A DNA stretch of 64,000 nt, from positions 48,903,438 to 48,967,437 of the forward strand of contig NW_026622786.1 of assembly GCF_023065955.2 (NCBI RefSeq). Direction: 5' to 3'. Below are positions 35,590 through 48,814 of this stretch, piece by piece. This DNA comes from Ursus arctos. Its lineage: Eukaryota; Chordata; Mammalia; Carnivora; Ursidae. Position numbers and translations under genes: made by a program. The notes under the pieces were generated by a model. It searched no databases. It was not told the DNA's origin and saw only the letters and a list, made by a program, of their open reading frames with translations. Position 1 is the first letter of the stretch, and each line of letters begins with the position of its first letter.

Positions 35590-36130
35590 TGTTACTTCTA
35601 AAAAAGCACATGTAATTGGGTCCATCCCCTGCTTAGGCATTTTCATTATCTTTCTGCTCTCTTCAGGACAAAGCCCAAACTCCTTAACGTGGCTTTCAAT
35701 GCCCTTCACCTCTCCAGTTTCTCATCTGATCATTCTCCGGTTCCCTGTCTCTTCCTCACTCCTTTCCCTCTACAGGCCTGCATTACATCTCCTGCCACAC
35801 TCAGCCAACTCCAGTTTCTGTACCCAGCATACTCTGTTTTGCCTTTGCAAAGCCAGGTCTTCAGCTGAGGCTTTTCTCCATCCCACCCGATCCCACCTCC
35901 CTTCTACCCCATCTCCAAGATGAGGCCCTCCCATTTTTCAGGTCACAGCTTAAGACCAGTTGACTTGCTTGTGTACTTTCATAACATCCTGCTATTTATC
36001 CCTATTGAAACCTGGATGTCAGTGTTTTGGGATTGTTAAGACTGTAAGCTTCTCTAGTTCTGGCAGCATTAACAGGGTATCATGAAATGCCTGACATATT
36101 GTACTTTCTCCATCTGTAAATCCCTTGTTC
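35590..36130 (+). repeat. L2 LINE 3' part
   Basis: Reading in sense: 'acaaagcccaaactccttaa', 'ttgcctttgcaaagccaggt', 'ggtcacagcttaagacca' and 'gactgtaagcttctctagtt' give the L2 ORF2 C-terminus and the start of the 3' UTR. Confidence 0.75.
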
Positions 36131-36174
36131 TTTCATGAATATTCTAATGCAGGGGAATTGCAAATAGTTCGGGC

Positions 36175-36410
36175 ACCATTTCCTCAGTGCCTATTATATA
36201 GGTGTAAGCCACTAAACTAGATTTCAAAAATCTATCATCTCTACTTCTTACAACAATGTTGCAAGCAAGATATTATTATTCCTACTTTGCAGATGGAAAA
36301 CTCAGGAGGCTAACTTTTACAATATCATAAACCTAGGAAGTGTCAGAGCCAGCAGTCAAATTCAGCTCTGTCTGGTATAAAACCATTTCTACTGCAGTGC
36401 CCTACTCCAT
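36175..36410 (-). repeat. MIR SINE
   Basis: 'agtgcctattatataggtgt', 'tattcctactttgcagatgg' and 'gtgtcagagccagcagtcaa' give the reverse complement of MIR in the correct order. Confidence 0.8.
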
Positions 36411-36419
36411 CTGCACCAT

Positions 36420-38900
36420 CACATCTGTGTTTTGTAAAGGTAGCAGTGACAACTGACAAAGTGGTTGGCAGCTGCCTAGGAAGGGAGAGTGAATAAGACG
36501 GTGGGAACCTTGAGCACATCATAATGGTCCTAGGAGGACTTGGGGAAGAAACTGAGATTCAATGACTATCTTTGACAGCAAGGTCCTAAATTAGAGTAAA
36601 TGTGAGTATATGTTATAGCACTTTGCTATCCCTAAAATGCTATATAAATGCAAACTATTATAATTTGGATTAGCATTTTATTACCACCTTTGTACTCAGG
36701 CTCGGAAAATTAAGGACACAATAAAAACGTCATGAATGTGAATGACTATATCCCCAAACATAGTTCCTTAGAAAAAATAAGATATGTTTATTTTTCCGCC
36801 ACAAGCAAAAAGTATTAGTTGCTTGTGAGTTTAAAAATATAAACAATTTTCCTGAAAAGTTTCATATAAGATCATAAATATTCAATGAAAGGGTTATTGA
36901 TGCCATATGTTGGCACAAGTGGATTCCAACAGGGAAAAGGACTGTCTAATGAGCTGGCATTGCTGAATGGCTGATTTCTTAGAAGTTCTTCCTTTGAATC
37001 CCTTTAAAAGTGTTCAGGCTATGTAGTGTTTCCAAGTTCTTTAGAAAGCTATTTAAAAAAAAATAATTATTTTATGCACATTATAATAAAATGTTTTAAA
37101 ATTCTTCAGTTTAATACAAATGTTAATTATCTTTAGTTAGAAAAGAGCCAACTCAAAAATAATAGAGTAAAAAATGGTTTCATATAGGTACTTGGTGAAA
37201 TGGTAAGCTTCTAATTATGACATCCATTTGCTTCTTTTTTTTTTTCTTTCCTCTCTCCCTTCTCTCCACTTTTCCCTTCCTCCTTCCCTTTCTTCCCTAC
37301 TTCTTCTCTTCTCTCCTTCTCATTTCCCTTCCTTCCTGACTGCTGGCATTCAGTGAGCACCTCCTGAACATCTGATACTCAGTACACAGACGCAGTGCCA
37401 GCACCCAAAGATAAATAACGAAGTACCCGCTTCCTCAAGTATATAGTCAGCTAGCGGTTATAAATACAGAAAAACAAAAACAAAAACAAAACCAATGCAA
37501 TGTGATAAATACTGAAGTGAAGAGAGGGGCTTTGCAAAGTACATTTTATTTCAAAAGAAACATATCTAGACCTTGCCTTTAAACTAGAGAATTTGGATGT
37601 GTGGATCCGTATGCCTTTCAAACTAGTCTACACCGTTCCCTCACATTAATATCCACTCCTTAAATGTTCACAGGCGGGGGAAGTGACTGACTCAGATTAA
37701 CAACTGGCACCCGTGACAAGAGCAGGCAGGTGGGTGATCAGAACACCGTTAGGTGAAAATAAGGAGAGTCTTAGTTAAGGCACTGTCAGGAGGGGTGACG
37801 AGGGAGACACGCTGAGAGGAGAAATCTTTCCGATTTGGTACCAGTAGTATACAAGCAGTCAAAAAAGGGAGGGTTTTGTGCAGTAGTGGAACCGTAGATG
37901 GACACGGAAGGTGTGGGGCTGGGCAGCGCTGATAGCATCAGAGAAGACTGCGGCTTTAGCTAAAGGGAACACTTCAAATCCCTTCTACGGCATTTTAGTA
38001 GTACTGAGTGTACATCAGAGAAGAGCTCTTTTCTTCCTCACATAAAGATGGCAACTACAATAAATACCTAAGCATTTTATCCCAGAAAACAGTAAATATC
38101 ACTGCTGTTGTTTTTGAAATACAGATCTTTTCAACAACAATTTGTACAGGGGCGTTGTCGAATCATTTCTCCCTTTAGAACAGCGAGTTTATTTTAGCAT
38201 TTGTCATTGCCTTAGAAGGAAGGAAACATATATCTATTTTATTGGAATCACAGCTGTCAGTTTGAATATACAAGGCATAGCAACCTTGCCAGACCCATTC
38301 TACTTGAGAAAAATATGCATTTAAAGGTTTTAAATGAAAATGGTTTCTAACTTACAAGCCCCTAATTACTTCACTGGATGGTAGTAAGCTAATAACACCA
38401 AAAAAGAAATAGGAAAAAAGTGAAAGTGGAATATAGAAATAGCAATTTAAGTGTTTTTAATTTGGACCTATCTTAACTGCTGCTAGGCATTTGGGGCAAA
38501 TTCCTGATATCCTTATAATACTTAAGACAAGTGACATCTACGTGTACGTGTGTGTGTATGTGTGTGTATGTGTTTGTGTATGTTTGTGTGTGCATGTGTG
38601 CCCACAGACGTACCTTGGGGGTTTTCTTTTGTTGCCTTTTTAGTAATTACTAGGTGGTAAAAAATCTGGCTGACATTTATAAAAGTATTGGCTTTGTCTA
38701 TAGAGAGAATAATCAATACGGTGTGAGAGCAATTGGGCTGAATGGCATTTATTTAGACTTTCATATACACACACAAGGTTCTTGTATATCTATGCTTTGA
38801 TCAGTTATAGGTAACTGAAAATCCAACCTGAGCTGGCTAACCCTGCCCAGGTCAGTAAACCAGACAAAAGATGGTATAGTTGGAGTCTCTTTTCCACTTA
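36420..38900. other. Intron sequence; pyrimidine tract and short tandem repeats, no gene
   Basis: It holds a CT-rich tract at 37222-37338, a possible antisense L2 end at 37350-37540 ('ggcattcagtgagcacctcc'), a (CAAAAA)n-type run at 37470-37490 and a TG-rich stretch at 38543-38602. The rest looks unique. Confidence 0.5.
37222..37338. repeat. Polypyrimidine tract
   Basis: About 115 bp of C and T on the plus strand with few breaks; the minus (transcribed LRRC7) strand is polypurine. Confidence 0.9.
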
Positions 38901-38909
38901 CACTGATAG

Positions 38910-39030
38910 TGAAAATGTTATAAACTTCGGAATCAAACAAACCTAGATTTGAATTCTGACTCCACCCTAACTGGCCACATGCTGCTGACCAAGTTCCATA
39001 CATTTTCTCGAAGGCTCGATTTAGCATTTA
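38910..39030 (+). repeat. MIR-like fragment
   Basis: 'aaacttcggaatcaaacaaa', 'ctagatttgaattctgactc' and 'ctggccacatgctgctgacc' match the 5' half of MIR. Confidence 0.65.
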
Positions 39031-39379
39031 AAAAGCCCAGCTGGATTGTGTTCTAGTCTTAACCTTTAACAGTGCACTTTTGCCAAGCAGAATTCCCTGA
39101 CCCCACCCTCCCAGCAAAGCATGATTAGTTGTCTATTGTGGTTTCATATAATCTGCGTAACAGTTCTACAATCCACTTTTACAAAATCATATAATTATTT
39201 ATGAAATAAATATTTAATGAGACCTTAACTTTGAACCAAACAATGTGTTTCCTGTTGAAACAAAGATTAAATAGATATAGTCCCATAACCTAGTATCTTT
39301 CTTCCTCAACCCTATTTCCTTAGAATCCAGTAGGTATTCAATAAATATGTATCTAATGCATAATGACCTTAGGTTTGGT

Positions 39380-40020
39380 AAGTGTCACTGTAGAATTGTA
39401 ACGTGGAGGCACAGTGGAGAGTGAAATAACTGCTCATGAGTGAAGGATGAGGGTTGTGGGAGGACGTGACAACTGGGAAGACTCTGAAGGGAGCATATGA
39501 GGCAGAAGAAACAGCATGAGCTTAGAGGCAAGAAAGCTTTGTGTTTGAGCTTTGTGTCTCTTACAGGACAGCAAAAGTAAGAGACAGGAGAGGTAAGCTG
39601 TTGGGAAATAATGCCTCACATTAGCATGCTATGCTCGGCTGCATGGTTTTATTCTGTAAGTTAAAGAGGAGACAGGGAATAGTCTTAGCGTACGTTGTGG
39701 CCTGGTCACAGTTACATTTGGATATATTACTGTTGACTGTGTGAAGAATAAATCGGGGCAAAAAAAAAAAATCAGGCTTAAGACCTAATGAAAAGGAGAT
39801 TGTTCCATTAGTCTGCTAAGAGATGCTGCGGGCCCAAAAAAGGTTCTGTTTATAGGGTGGAAAGGTGAGATTAGATTTAAGAAATATATAGGTGGCAAAA
39901 TTGACAGGACTGGCTGTTGATCTGATGCAGAAGGTAAATGAGTAGGGAGAGAATGACAGGGTCCTTCTATTGCTACTGAATGGACCATCACCAACTGAGA
40001 CAGACTATAGAACAGAAGAT
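39380..40020 (-). repeat. Antisense L2 fragment
   Basis: 'gatttaagaaatatataggt', 'aaaattgacaggactggctg' and 'aagacctaatgaaaaggaga' are the reverse complement of L2 ORF2 downstream of LDSSL. The left boundary is vague. Confidence 0.6.
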
Positions 40021-40052
40021 GGGTTTCAAGGGGAAAGACTAGACTTGTTGAG

Positions 40053-40251
40053 GGGCACCTGGGTGGCTCAGTCAGTTAAGCATCTGCCTTCGGCTCAGGT
40101 CATGCATGATACCAGGGTCCTGGGATTAAGCCCTGCATCTGGCTTCCTGCTTAGCAGGGAGTCTGCTTCTCCCCCTCACTCTACCCCTCCCCTCTGCTGA
40201 TGCTCTCTCTCTCTCTCAAATAAATAAATAAAATCTTAAAAAAAAAAAAAA
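40053..40251 (+). mobile_element. Can-SINE
   Basis: Target-site duplication gaaagactagacttgttgag (40033-40052) and gaaaactagactttttgag (from 40252). It has a good A tail of about 14 bp. Confidence 0.92.
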
Positions 40252-40335
40252 GAAAACTAGACTTTTTGAGTGTGAATATTCAAGTAAATCCAGAAAGCAC
40301 ATATAAATCTGAAGACTAAGAATAGGGCTGAGCTG

Positions 40336-40450
40336 GAGGAGGGCACTGCACTGGGTGTTATATACAACTCATGAATCACTAAATTCTGTCTCTGAAACTA
40401 ATAATACAGTATATGTTAATAAAAAAATGTTCAAAAAAAAAAAAAAAAGC
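40336..40450 (+). repeat. 5'-truncated carnivore L1, 3' UTR only
   Basis: 'gagggcactgcactgggtgt', 'caactcatgaatcactaaat' and 'actaataatacagtatatgt' with a long A tail is the same 3' end as the L1s ending near 25975 and 59100. Confidence 0.75.
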
Positions 40451-40451
40451 T

Positions 40452-41930
40452 TTATTGCCTGACCTAATGAATTACCTAGTTTTTGCCTTACTTGGCCTTC
40501 CTATTCCTCGACAATGTCATCACTCCCTCCTTACAACTCCTCGCTCCCTGGTTCCTATGACTCGGTTCTAAACAGAGTTCAGACTTCTGTTAGCATCCCC
40601 CATGCCCTGACCTGTTGGCCTCTGCCCTGCTCCATGTCTCCAGAGAACTACAACTTCTGGGCAGGCCGGTGACAGTGCTTCACTGGCAATGACAGAAGGA
40701 ACCATCGTTGATGTTAATGAGTAAATTCATGCGGTGAATGTATATTACAAGAATGTATATTATGTAGTCAATTCTTAATCATTTAGAACAAAGAAAGAGA
40801 ACCTTTATTCCTATTAAAGGCCACTGACATAGATAAGAGACAACTGAAAGCCCTGGGAGTTAAATTTAACACAATTAACCTTTATTGCCACCTCAAAAAA
40901 AAGAGAACAAACGTTTAATTCATTTGCTTAAATTTTAAAAACAGAGTTAACTCTCTAGGCAATAAATCCCCCCCCCCCCACACACACACTTTCACTCATG
41001 CCAAAATGAAAAATCAACAGTGAGGCTAGTTTTTACTGAGAAATCAAGCAAAAAGATTCTACAAGAGATACATAGAATATTGGCATTTCCTCTAATCTGC
41101 GGTCAAGATTTAACTAATTTATTGCTGTTTTGGGTTCAATACAGAAACAGCAAACTACCTCCTAGTATAGAAAGGATAAATATCTCTAGGATTTTGTTAA
41201 AAACTAATTTTCACATAAATTTTGGAAGAATGGGTATCTGCAAAAGGTTTTCTCTGTTTACATCACTGTTAATTTAAAAAAGAAAATAGTTTCCTTTCTA
41301 TAAAGTGGATTATCATTTCTCATTTTATACAAAAACGTCAGCCTAGTGGTTTTCTTTACAGTACTGTAGCTGCTAACAATTGACATTTTGCCAGGCCCCA
41401 TAACCATACTTCACACACAATGCTTTTTAATCTATAACAATGAAGAAGAATTACCACAAGGTCAATAAATGACAAAAATAAGATGCTGGCAAAACAATCC
41501 TGCAAGGCAGGTGTTTTCTCTTAAATAGGAGAGAAACCGAGATGGAGAACCTTCCCCTGTCTGTGATTCAATTTCAAATCTTCCTGATTCTAAAGCCCTA
41601 GGACTTTCTACTAACCAGACATTTCACTTCTAACTTCTCTTCCTCTCAACAACTAGAGGCTCTTAGTGGAATTTTGGAGTTGACCTTCAAAGTTAAATAA
41701 TACCAGCTAGTGGGCAATAAGTGTGAGTTTACGTTATTCATATCCTTTCCTTCTCTTGCTTCCTATCATTTCTCAGCACCTGGGGAACAGTTCATTATCT
41801 CTGAAGTCTAGTGGAGGGTCTCTTAAACTTTTTTGGCACAGTAACTCTAACAACAGAATACAGAGAACAGGACTTGATATCTTTGCAATATAAATGAATT
41901 TTGCATTTGATTCCATAACATATTCATGTT
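40452..41930. other. Intron sequence, nothing recognised
   Basis: No gene or named repeat. A C-run followed by CA units lies at 40969-40989. Confidence 0.45.
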
Positions 41931-41933
41931 TCT

Positions 41934-42132
41934 TTTTTTTACTTTTTAAAGATTTTATTTTCTTTATTTGACAGAGAGACAACCAGAGAGAGAGGGAACA
42001 CAGCAGGGGGAGTGGGAGAGGAAGAAGCAGGCTCCCAGCGGAGGAGCCTGATGTGGGGCTCGATCCCAGAACGCCAAGATTACGCCCTGAGCCGAAGGCG
42101 GACACTTAACAACTAAGCCATCCAGGCGCCCC
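41934..42132 (-). mobile_element. Young Can-SINE, bear/panda-type
   Basis: Perfect 17 bp target-site duplication aacatattcatgtttct at 41917-41933 and 42133-42149. Confidence 0.95.
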
Positions 42133-42149
42133 AACATATTCATGTTTCT

Positions 42150-43230
42150 GTCTTAAAAATCTTTCTAACTAATTGTCATTCTAGAAAAATGTAGCGCATG
42201 CATGCCATAGTAGATCCTAACTCATGGGCTCATATATCTGTACTAATTTTTGGAAGCGAATGTTCACATGGTGATTTTTTTTACATATGACTAGAGGCTA
42301 GTTCTATGGAAGGTCAGCCGCATAATCACACTGAACTAATCCTGTGTCCCCATAGCAAGCTGAGAATGGCCTGACTTCCCAGGATTCCCTGGTCAACAAC
42401 TGGATCTTAAAGTGCTTCTAAATCAGAAAGGCATTCTACTAAGGCAGCAATTTGGAATCACTTTTGGAATGAAATCAGCCTTTAGGGAACCAATGGAGGA
42501 TTATTTCTCTAGAGTGTAATAAAACATTTTATAGAGAATTTATGCTCTAATCTCTCTAGAAATTTAGGGGATAAATGTACAAAGAAACCAAGCAAATAAG
42601 AGATGAAGCAATTTCATTTATACTCTAGAGACAAAATCCTCTATCAGTTCCCTAAAGGTTGATTCCGTTCCAGAAGTGAGGCCAAATTGCTGCATTACTA
42701 AAATGCCTTCTCTGATTTAGAACCACTTCACATACTAAGGACCGAGCCAGAAAACGAATAACATTAAAACATGTAATAATCAGTTAACAACTATTATAAG
42801 AACTAATGGAAAGAATAGATAGAAGATATTGACCCACCTTTTTCCATTTACATTTTTACTTTTTATGTCATTTAATTTTCTCAAATGATACTTTGTAATT
42901 TACTTGAGTGTTGGACATTTACATTCATCACTGCATCTTACAGATCATTTTCAAAAGAAAGGACCATGATATGGTCAGATCCAGCAAAAGGTTAACCCCT
43001 GGTTTTCTCTTCCAGCTCAATTCTCTTTCTTCTAATTTTTTCAAAATTAATTTTTATTTTTATAAAAGCATTACATCAGTTCTTTGTCCTCTCCTTTGCA
43101 TCCTACAATCCCTCTTCTAGAGGTAGTTGCTTTCAACTTTTTAAGCTATTATTTCTTGTATTTTCTTCTATATTTCTAGAGAATACACATGTTATTTCTA
43201 CTTCTTGTTTTATCAATTGTAGACATTGCC
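42150..43230. other. Intron sequence, nothing recognised
   Basis: No gene or named repeat was seen. Confidence 0.4.
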
Positions 43231-43236
43231 TATTTA

Positions 43237-43554
43237 CAGTTAACCTTGAACAACATGGTTAAAATGCACAGGTCCACTTCTCTGTGGGTGTTTGTCAATA
43301 CAGTTCAGTACAGTATTTTCTCTTCTTTATAATTTTCTTAATAACATTTTCTTTTCTCTTATTCTACCGTAGGAATTCAGTATATAACACGTGTAGCATA
43401 AAATATGTTGACCAACCGTTACATTATTGGCAAGGCTTCAGGTCAACAGTAGGCTATCAGTAATTAAGTTTTGGGAGAGTCAAAAGTTACACATGGAGTT
43501 TTGACTATGCAGGGGTCAGTGCCCCTAACGTCTGTGTTGTTCAAGTGTCAAGTG
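43237..43554 (+). mobile_element. MER2-like Tigger-family DNA transposon, second copy
   Basis: The ends 'cagttaaccttgaacaacat' and 'gttgttcaagtgtcaagtg' are flanked by TA at 43235-43236 and 43555-43556. The interior matches the copy at 9538 ('gtcaacagtaggctatca', 'aattaagttttgggagagt'). Confidence 0.85.
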
Positions 43555-43997
43555 TATCCCATATTATGACAGTTGAAAAACCATTATCGTTTCTCACCAT
43601 CCCATCATCACTTTTTTTCTTTTTCCTCATCTTCCCAGTATACACACATCCAAAGTTCTTGTTAAGTCAGTAGTTAATGCTGATATTAATGATGTTTATT
43701 TGTACACTGTGTTTGTTGTTTACTCATAAAAGATTTTTTTTTTCTGAAATTGCTTCCTGTTTTATTTGCTTGGTTTTCTATACATTTATCCTTAATTTTT
43801 TCCAAATGCTCAAACAGCTCTGTCAAATGCCCAGCAATTTTATTTCCAAATGCTAAAGCACATCAGATCAATTTTATCTTATTTTGATTCTGGAGGAACT
43901 CACTCCTGTACCCTGTGTAGCGGGCTCCAGTCCGGACAGATTGCTCTCTCAGTGTGATATGCATATGGCTTCCATAGATATTCATTTGCTAGTGCTC

Positions 43998-44750
43998 TTA
44001 ACTGGGCACTGTTTTCCCAAATTCCATACCTTCTGTCTGTCGGTTTACTCCCACATACTCTAGTAGAAACCTGAGAGTCACCTGTGACTCACTTTGCATC
44101 TTCCCTAAAATATAGATATGAAACAGATGACCAAATCCAGTAAATTTTGCCTCCAAAAAACATTTCCAACCCATGTCCTTTGTTCCATCCTCAGCATTAC
44201 TATCAGAGGCCAGGTCATCATCACCTCTCACAGGTTTCTATAAGTTTTGCCTAACTGGTCTCTTTGCGTCTGGGCCTGTTCTTTTATTTCTATTCTTAGT
44301 GCAGCTAGAACTTTCCAAACTATATTTCTGATCTTGCTATTGCCAGATAAACCTTTAAATTAATTTCCACATATTTCAGGATAAAATTCAAACTGTCTAT
44401 CTTAGTGTGGAAGGCCTTCATAACTCTCCAGCCTTGTTTCTCATTGTCTCTTTTGCACTGTGTTTAAGCAATACTTAACTTCTTTCAGTCCTTAAATATG
44501 CCTCATAAGCACTGTCTCTGGAAACACAGCTCTCTCCTCTTCTGGTGAACCCTTACTGTCCTTAAGTCTTAGTTGCAATGTCATTCCTCAGGAAAGATGC
44601 TCCAAAAATGTTTCCAAAACACCCATTGCTTCTCCACCCATCATAATAAATGGCACACTTGAAACAATTACTTGTTCAATGTCTGCCTTTCATGCTACAG
44701 AGTACATACATCTATTCAACAGCTGTTTTCTCAGTGACTAGGGAAGTATC
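43998..44750 (+). repeat. L2 LINE 3' part
   Basis: 'gaaacctgagagtcacctgt' (a diverged LDSSL-region), 'cctaactggtctctttgcgt', 'aaactgtctatcttagtgtg' and 'cttactgtccttaagtctta' give L2 ORF2 from the palm end to the 3' UTR in sense orientation. Confidence 0.65.
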
Positions 44751-44754
44751 AGGC

Positions 44755-45425
44755 ACAAAGTAAATAAATATTTTTTTCATGAAAAAATTAGTAAATATCT
44801 GTAATAGGTTGCAAACTCCAATTTTCTGCGGGAGCTAGGTAACTTCAGTGCTAGGGGCAGCTTGGGTGGAATCTGTGGGAAACTAGATCTGCTTCATCAA
44901 ATGAGCCCAACAATTTTTACTTAATTGTTAACAATTAGGAATACGGACTCTACCAGATCTTCCTTCTTCCCTTTTTTTTTTCTTTAAAGACAAGCCAGGA
45001 ATCTGTACTGTTTGATAAAATCTGATATTTTATAAGTTGACCACTAATTCATTAAAGGAAAAAAAAAAAAAAAAAAAAGAATAGGCAGGCCAGAACAAAA
45101 CATGGCTGCTTGTTTCAGATCTTTGGGTAAAGAATAGATATGTATTGCTGGTCCTGATCGGATGAGGCTGTTTCAGATCTATTACTATCTTCTGGTATCT
45201 TTTTAAGAATCTTAGCTAATAACACATAGTATGCATCTAAAACACAATTTGTCATATTTTTCTATATAGTAACCTCTTCCAATGTATTTTTTAATAGCGT
45301 TACTTTCTCAGGTCTCCAGGATGAAAATCTTATCATCTTTAATCCCTCCTTGTTCATTCCCGAATCTAGTAAAATGCCAAATTCTGAAAGGTCTTCCTTC
45401 GGATTAGTGAATTGAAAAGGATCTG
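44755..45425. other. Intron sequence, nothing recognised
   Basis: It contains an A run of about 20 at 45059-45079. No gene or named repeat was seen. Confidence 0.4.
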
Positions 45426-45429
45426 GAGT

Positions 45430-45620
45430 GATATAGGCCAAATTTGTGTTTCTTAGTTGTAAAACCTTTGGTAAATTCTTTAACCTCATTGTGCTTCAGT
45501 GCCCTTACATTTAAAATGAAGAAAACAAAACCTGTTTGTCAAGGTTGTTCTGAGGACAAAAGAGCTATTATTGCATATGAAGGGCCAGGCACACAGTAGG
45601 TGCTCAATAAATATCCATTG
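45430..45620 (+). repeat. MIR 3' half
   Basis: 'aattctttaacctcattgtg', 'aaggttgttctgaggacaaa' and 'caggcacacagtaggtgctc' read as MIR from the conserved core to the tail. Confidence 0.75.
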
Positions 45621-46279
45621 TACTTCCTGCCTTCTCCTTACTTGCTCTGTCAGTTGTTTTCTTCTTTTCTGTTTCTACAGCTAGCATACTGGTCCAGGCA
45701 TATAAGCTAATGTAATTTTAACTTGCCTCTTGCATCTGTTTTTGGACTACCCCCAACTCAAAAATAACTTTACAAAATATAGTTACTTTATACATTTAAG
45801 GACCTCAATTCCCTTTGTAAATTATATTCCTCTGTAATCCTAAACTTCATGCACCCCGTTCTTCCACCTTATCTGCTCACTTAAAGATCGCCACTTCCCA
45901 TGCTATCAGTTCAATGGTTCAAGCATTTCTTTAACACATTGAGACCTCTATCATTTGAATCAAATTTCATATCCTACCTGTCCCTCAAGTCCTACAAACC
46001 AGCATCATCTGTACCTATATTTTCTTCTTTCTCTCTCATTAAAATGGGGAAGCATGCCTGTTCCTCTCAAAGGCAACCACTTCATGCATTCTGTAAATCC
46101 TATGTCCTTTTGCTTTCAGGACTTGGAATTATTTTCTTCTAATTTATTCTCATTAGTGTACAAATGTGCTTTAATGTCATTGACCTTGAAAACAAACAAA
46201 TAAACAAAATACTTATCTTTACCTCAAACTTCTCTCTAGCTTATCTCATTTCTCTGCTCTCCTTCACAGTATAGCCTTT

Positions 46280-47185
46280 TAAGAAAGATGTGTAACTCCA
46301 TCATTTTCTTTTCAATCCATTTCATTGGGTTTTTGCCCTACTACTCTTATCAGGGTCACTAATTACTTCCACACTAGCAAATACATTGGTCCCTCCTCTG
46401 TCATTTTAGTCAGTCTCTTAGTTTACCACTCCCTCTTCTTAAAACACCTTCTGTTCTCTTCTGGCTTCCAAGACAACACATGGTTTCCTTCTATACCCAC
46501 AGCAGCCCTTTCTCTCCTCTTCTTTTCTTTTAGCAACAGCAACTCTTTCTAAATCTCTATGCAGGTCCTTCTCTTCAATCTCTCAAATCCATGCCATTAG
46601 CAAATCCTATTAACTTTACTGACAAAGCTTAGTCTAAAATGCTTCTTTTTCCTAACTACTCTCAACCTAGTTGAAGCCACCACCTTCTCACCTGAATAAC
46701 TACTGTAGTCTCTAATCTCATCTTCACTGTCCACTAGCCAAAATGTATTCCCATACTGCAGCCAGAGTGGTATTTTACAAATATGTTATTTCACATCACC
46801 CCTTTCCTTAAAATCTGCATCTTGTACTGCTTTTCCTCTCACTCATTACACCCCTACCTTCCTTCTGTTCCTTGAACATGCCACTCTCATTCCTGCCCTT
46901 GAATATTCCTTCTCCCAGGAATGTTCTTTCTCATATCTGCATGGTTGACTCCTCTCTGCCATTCAAAACTCAACATAATTGCCCTCCTTTATTTTCATCA
47001 TGGCACTTGCTGTTAACTAACATTTTCTTTTAAAAATTACTTCCATTCTTTTTTCCAGCAATGTAGATTTTGTGAAAATAGGAACTTGTAGGTCTTGCTC
47101 CATAATGTATTTCTGGTACCTAGAACAGTTGTTTGCACATAACTGGTACTCAAGAAATGTTTGCTGGATGAATGAACAAATCAAT
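46280..47185 (+). repeat. L2 LINE, about 0.9 kb
   Basis: Successive matches to L2 ORF2 in sense: 'gggtcactaattacttccac', 'accactccctcttcttaaaa', 'tactgcagccagagtggtat', 'ttgaacatgccactctcatt' and the 3' end 'cataactggtactcaagaaa'. The order is kept and several deletions are evident. Confidence 0.75.
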
Positions 47186-47189
47186 GAAT

Positions 47190-48810
47190 ATATTTTACCT
47201 AATATTTTTTATACCATTTCAAAAAATTGGCAGTAAAAATCAGCAAATGGGCTGCTTATTCAGGTTTCAATAAAATTTGATATTGGGTAAAGGATAGAAA
47301 TAAGTAATAGGATGAAAAAAAGTGATATGATGAGTAAGACCTCAGTTGGAAGATTATAAAACAATTCAAAAAATGACTAGGGTACTCTGGATGTCCTAGT
47401 TTCTCACTGACACATAAATAAGAGATGTTGATACTATAAACCTTTGAAACAGTAAAACATTTTAAATAAAAATAGAAATCAGAGTAAGACAAAAATGATC
47501 TAAAATTTTCCACATATAAACTATGTTTTTTACAAATTTGTCCTTCATCTCATTTTCTCTTGAGCCCCTATGGAATCCACGTATATTATTTATTTATTGA
47601 AAAAAGCTATGCATTTGAATGCCAAAATAACTGCAATAAAAGAACACATTTGGAGAAAGATGCTTCAGGCAAGAGATTAAACAGAGTCAAATTTTGATTA
47701 TGTATGCATCACTCATGTGAGCTTCATTCTGGAGATGGTTTTATATACTCAGATAAATTCTATACCTTTGGCACCAGAGGAGAGAGTGGTGCACCATGAA
47801 TATCTTTGAGGGGGTTACAGAGTTGAAAAGGTCTTTTTTTTCCCCCCTTATTTAAGCCCAGGATCTTAGGAGGGCCCTCCATAGATATATGTGGGGCTCC
47901 TTATGTAAAATGCCAAGGTTATGGATAATTCTGAGTTTCTGAAAGACATTTACTTAAGAAATTATTTGTTAATGCGCAATTTAAAAAAATGAGGCAACTT
48001 TATTGAACAAGTATGTTTATGCTCTCCATTTGTAAATTTAGGCCATGTTTAATCTAGAGTAAGGCTTTTCATATTTCTCAATCATGACAATTGTTTAATC
48101 AGCAACAATAGTGATAAAAGTAGTGCCTTTCATTTTAAAAGATTCCTTTTGAGTAGAAGACAAAAGAATCAATTATCATTCAAATTTTGATAAACTAAAA
48201 TCAGAATTATGAACTAACATCTCTAAATTTGTCACCCTAAAATATTTTTTCTGTGGCTCCTTTGATCTCATTAGATTTCTCACAAAACTAGCAAGTGACC
48301 TTGATTTCAAATAATTTTATTTAAAGGCCTGAGAAAAACATGCCTTCAGACTCCTAAATCAGAGGTAGCAAATATCAGTGAATAAAAAGAAAAAAGGAAT
48401 CAATTAAATTGAAGATATACGATATGTATAACATTGGAGGACACTGTTTTTTGCTTGTTGAGCAGCCATTCTTCTCTTTCCTTTAGAACCTTGACCTTCC
48501 TTTTAAGGGCATCTCTCATTGCATATTAATTGGGGAGGCAACTGGAATTTGAATCTTGAACAAACATCATGATTGCACGGAGGTGTTTGGAGATTGCATT
48601 CCTCACAAGAGCAGCAGTGTGGCCCATACTGCTACCGAGCAGGATTCTGTGCAGCAAGCCAAAGCTCTCTTGTTTCTTATCCTTTTCTCATGTAAAGTTC
48701 TCCAGGATCCTATTAAGTTAATGAGCCCCTGATATATTTCCAATAAATGTTCATCTTTACCAAAAGAAGCCATTTCACTTAACTCAAGAGTTACTTTTCA
48801 TTCTACTGTT
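47190..48810. other. Intron sequence, largely repeat-free by eye
   Basis: No gene is seen. A block at about 48430-48670 has balanced composition and no repeat signature. Confidence 0.4.
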
Positions 48811-48814
48811 TTCA

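Noticed and set aside
35699..35923. A 74-codon Ser/Pro-rich plus-strand frame
   Set aside because: It lies in a sense L2 fragment and is pyrimidine-rich; no protein family is visible.
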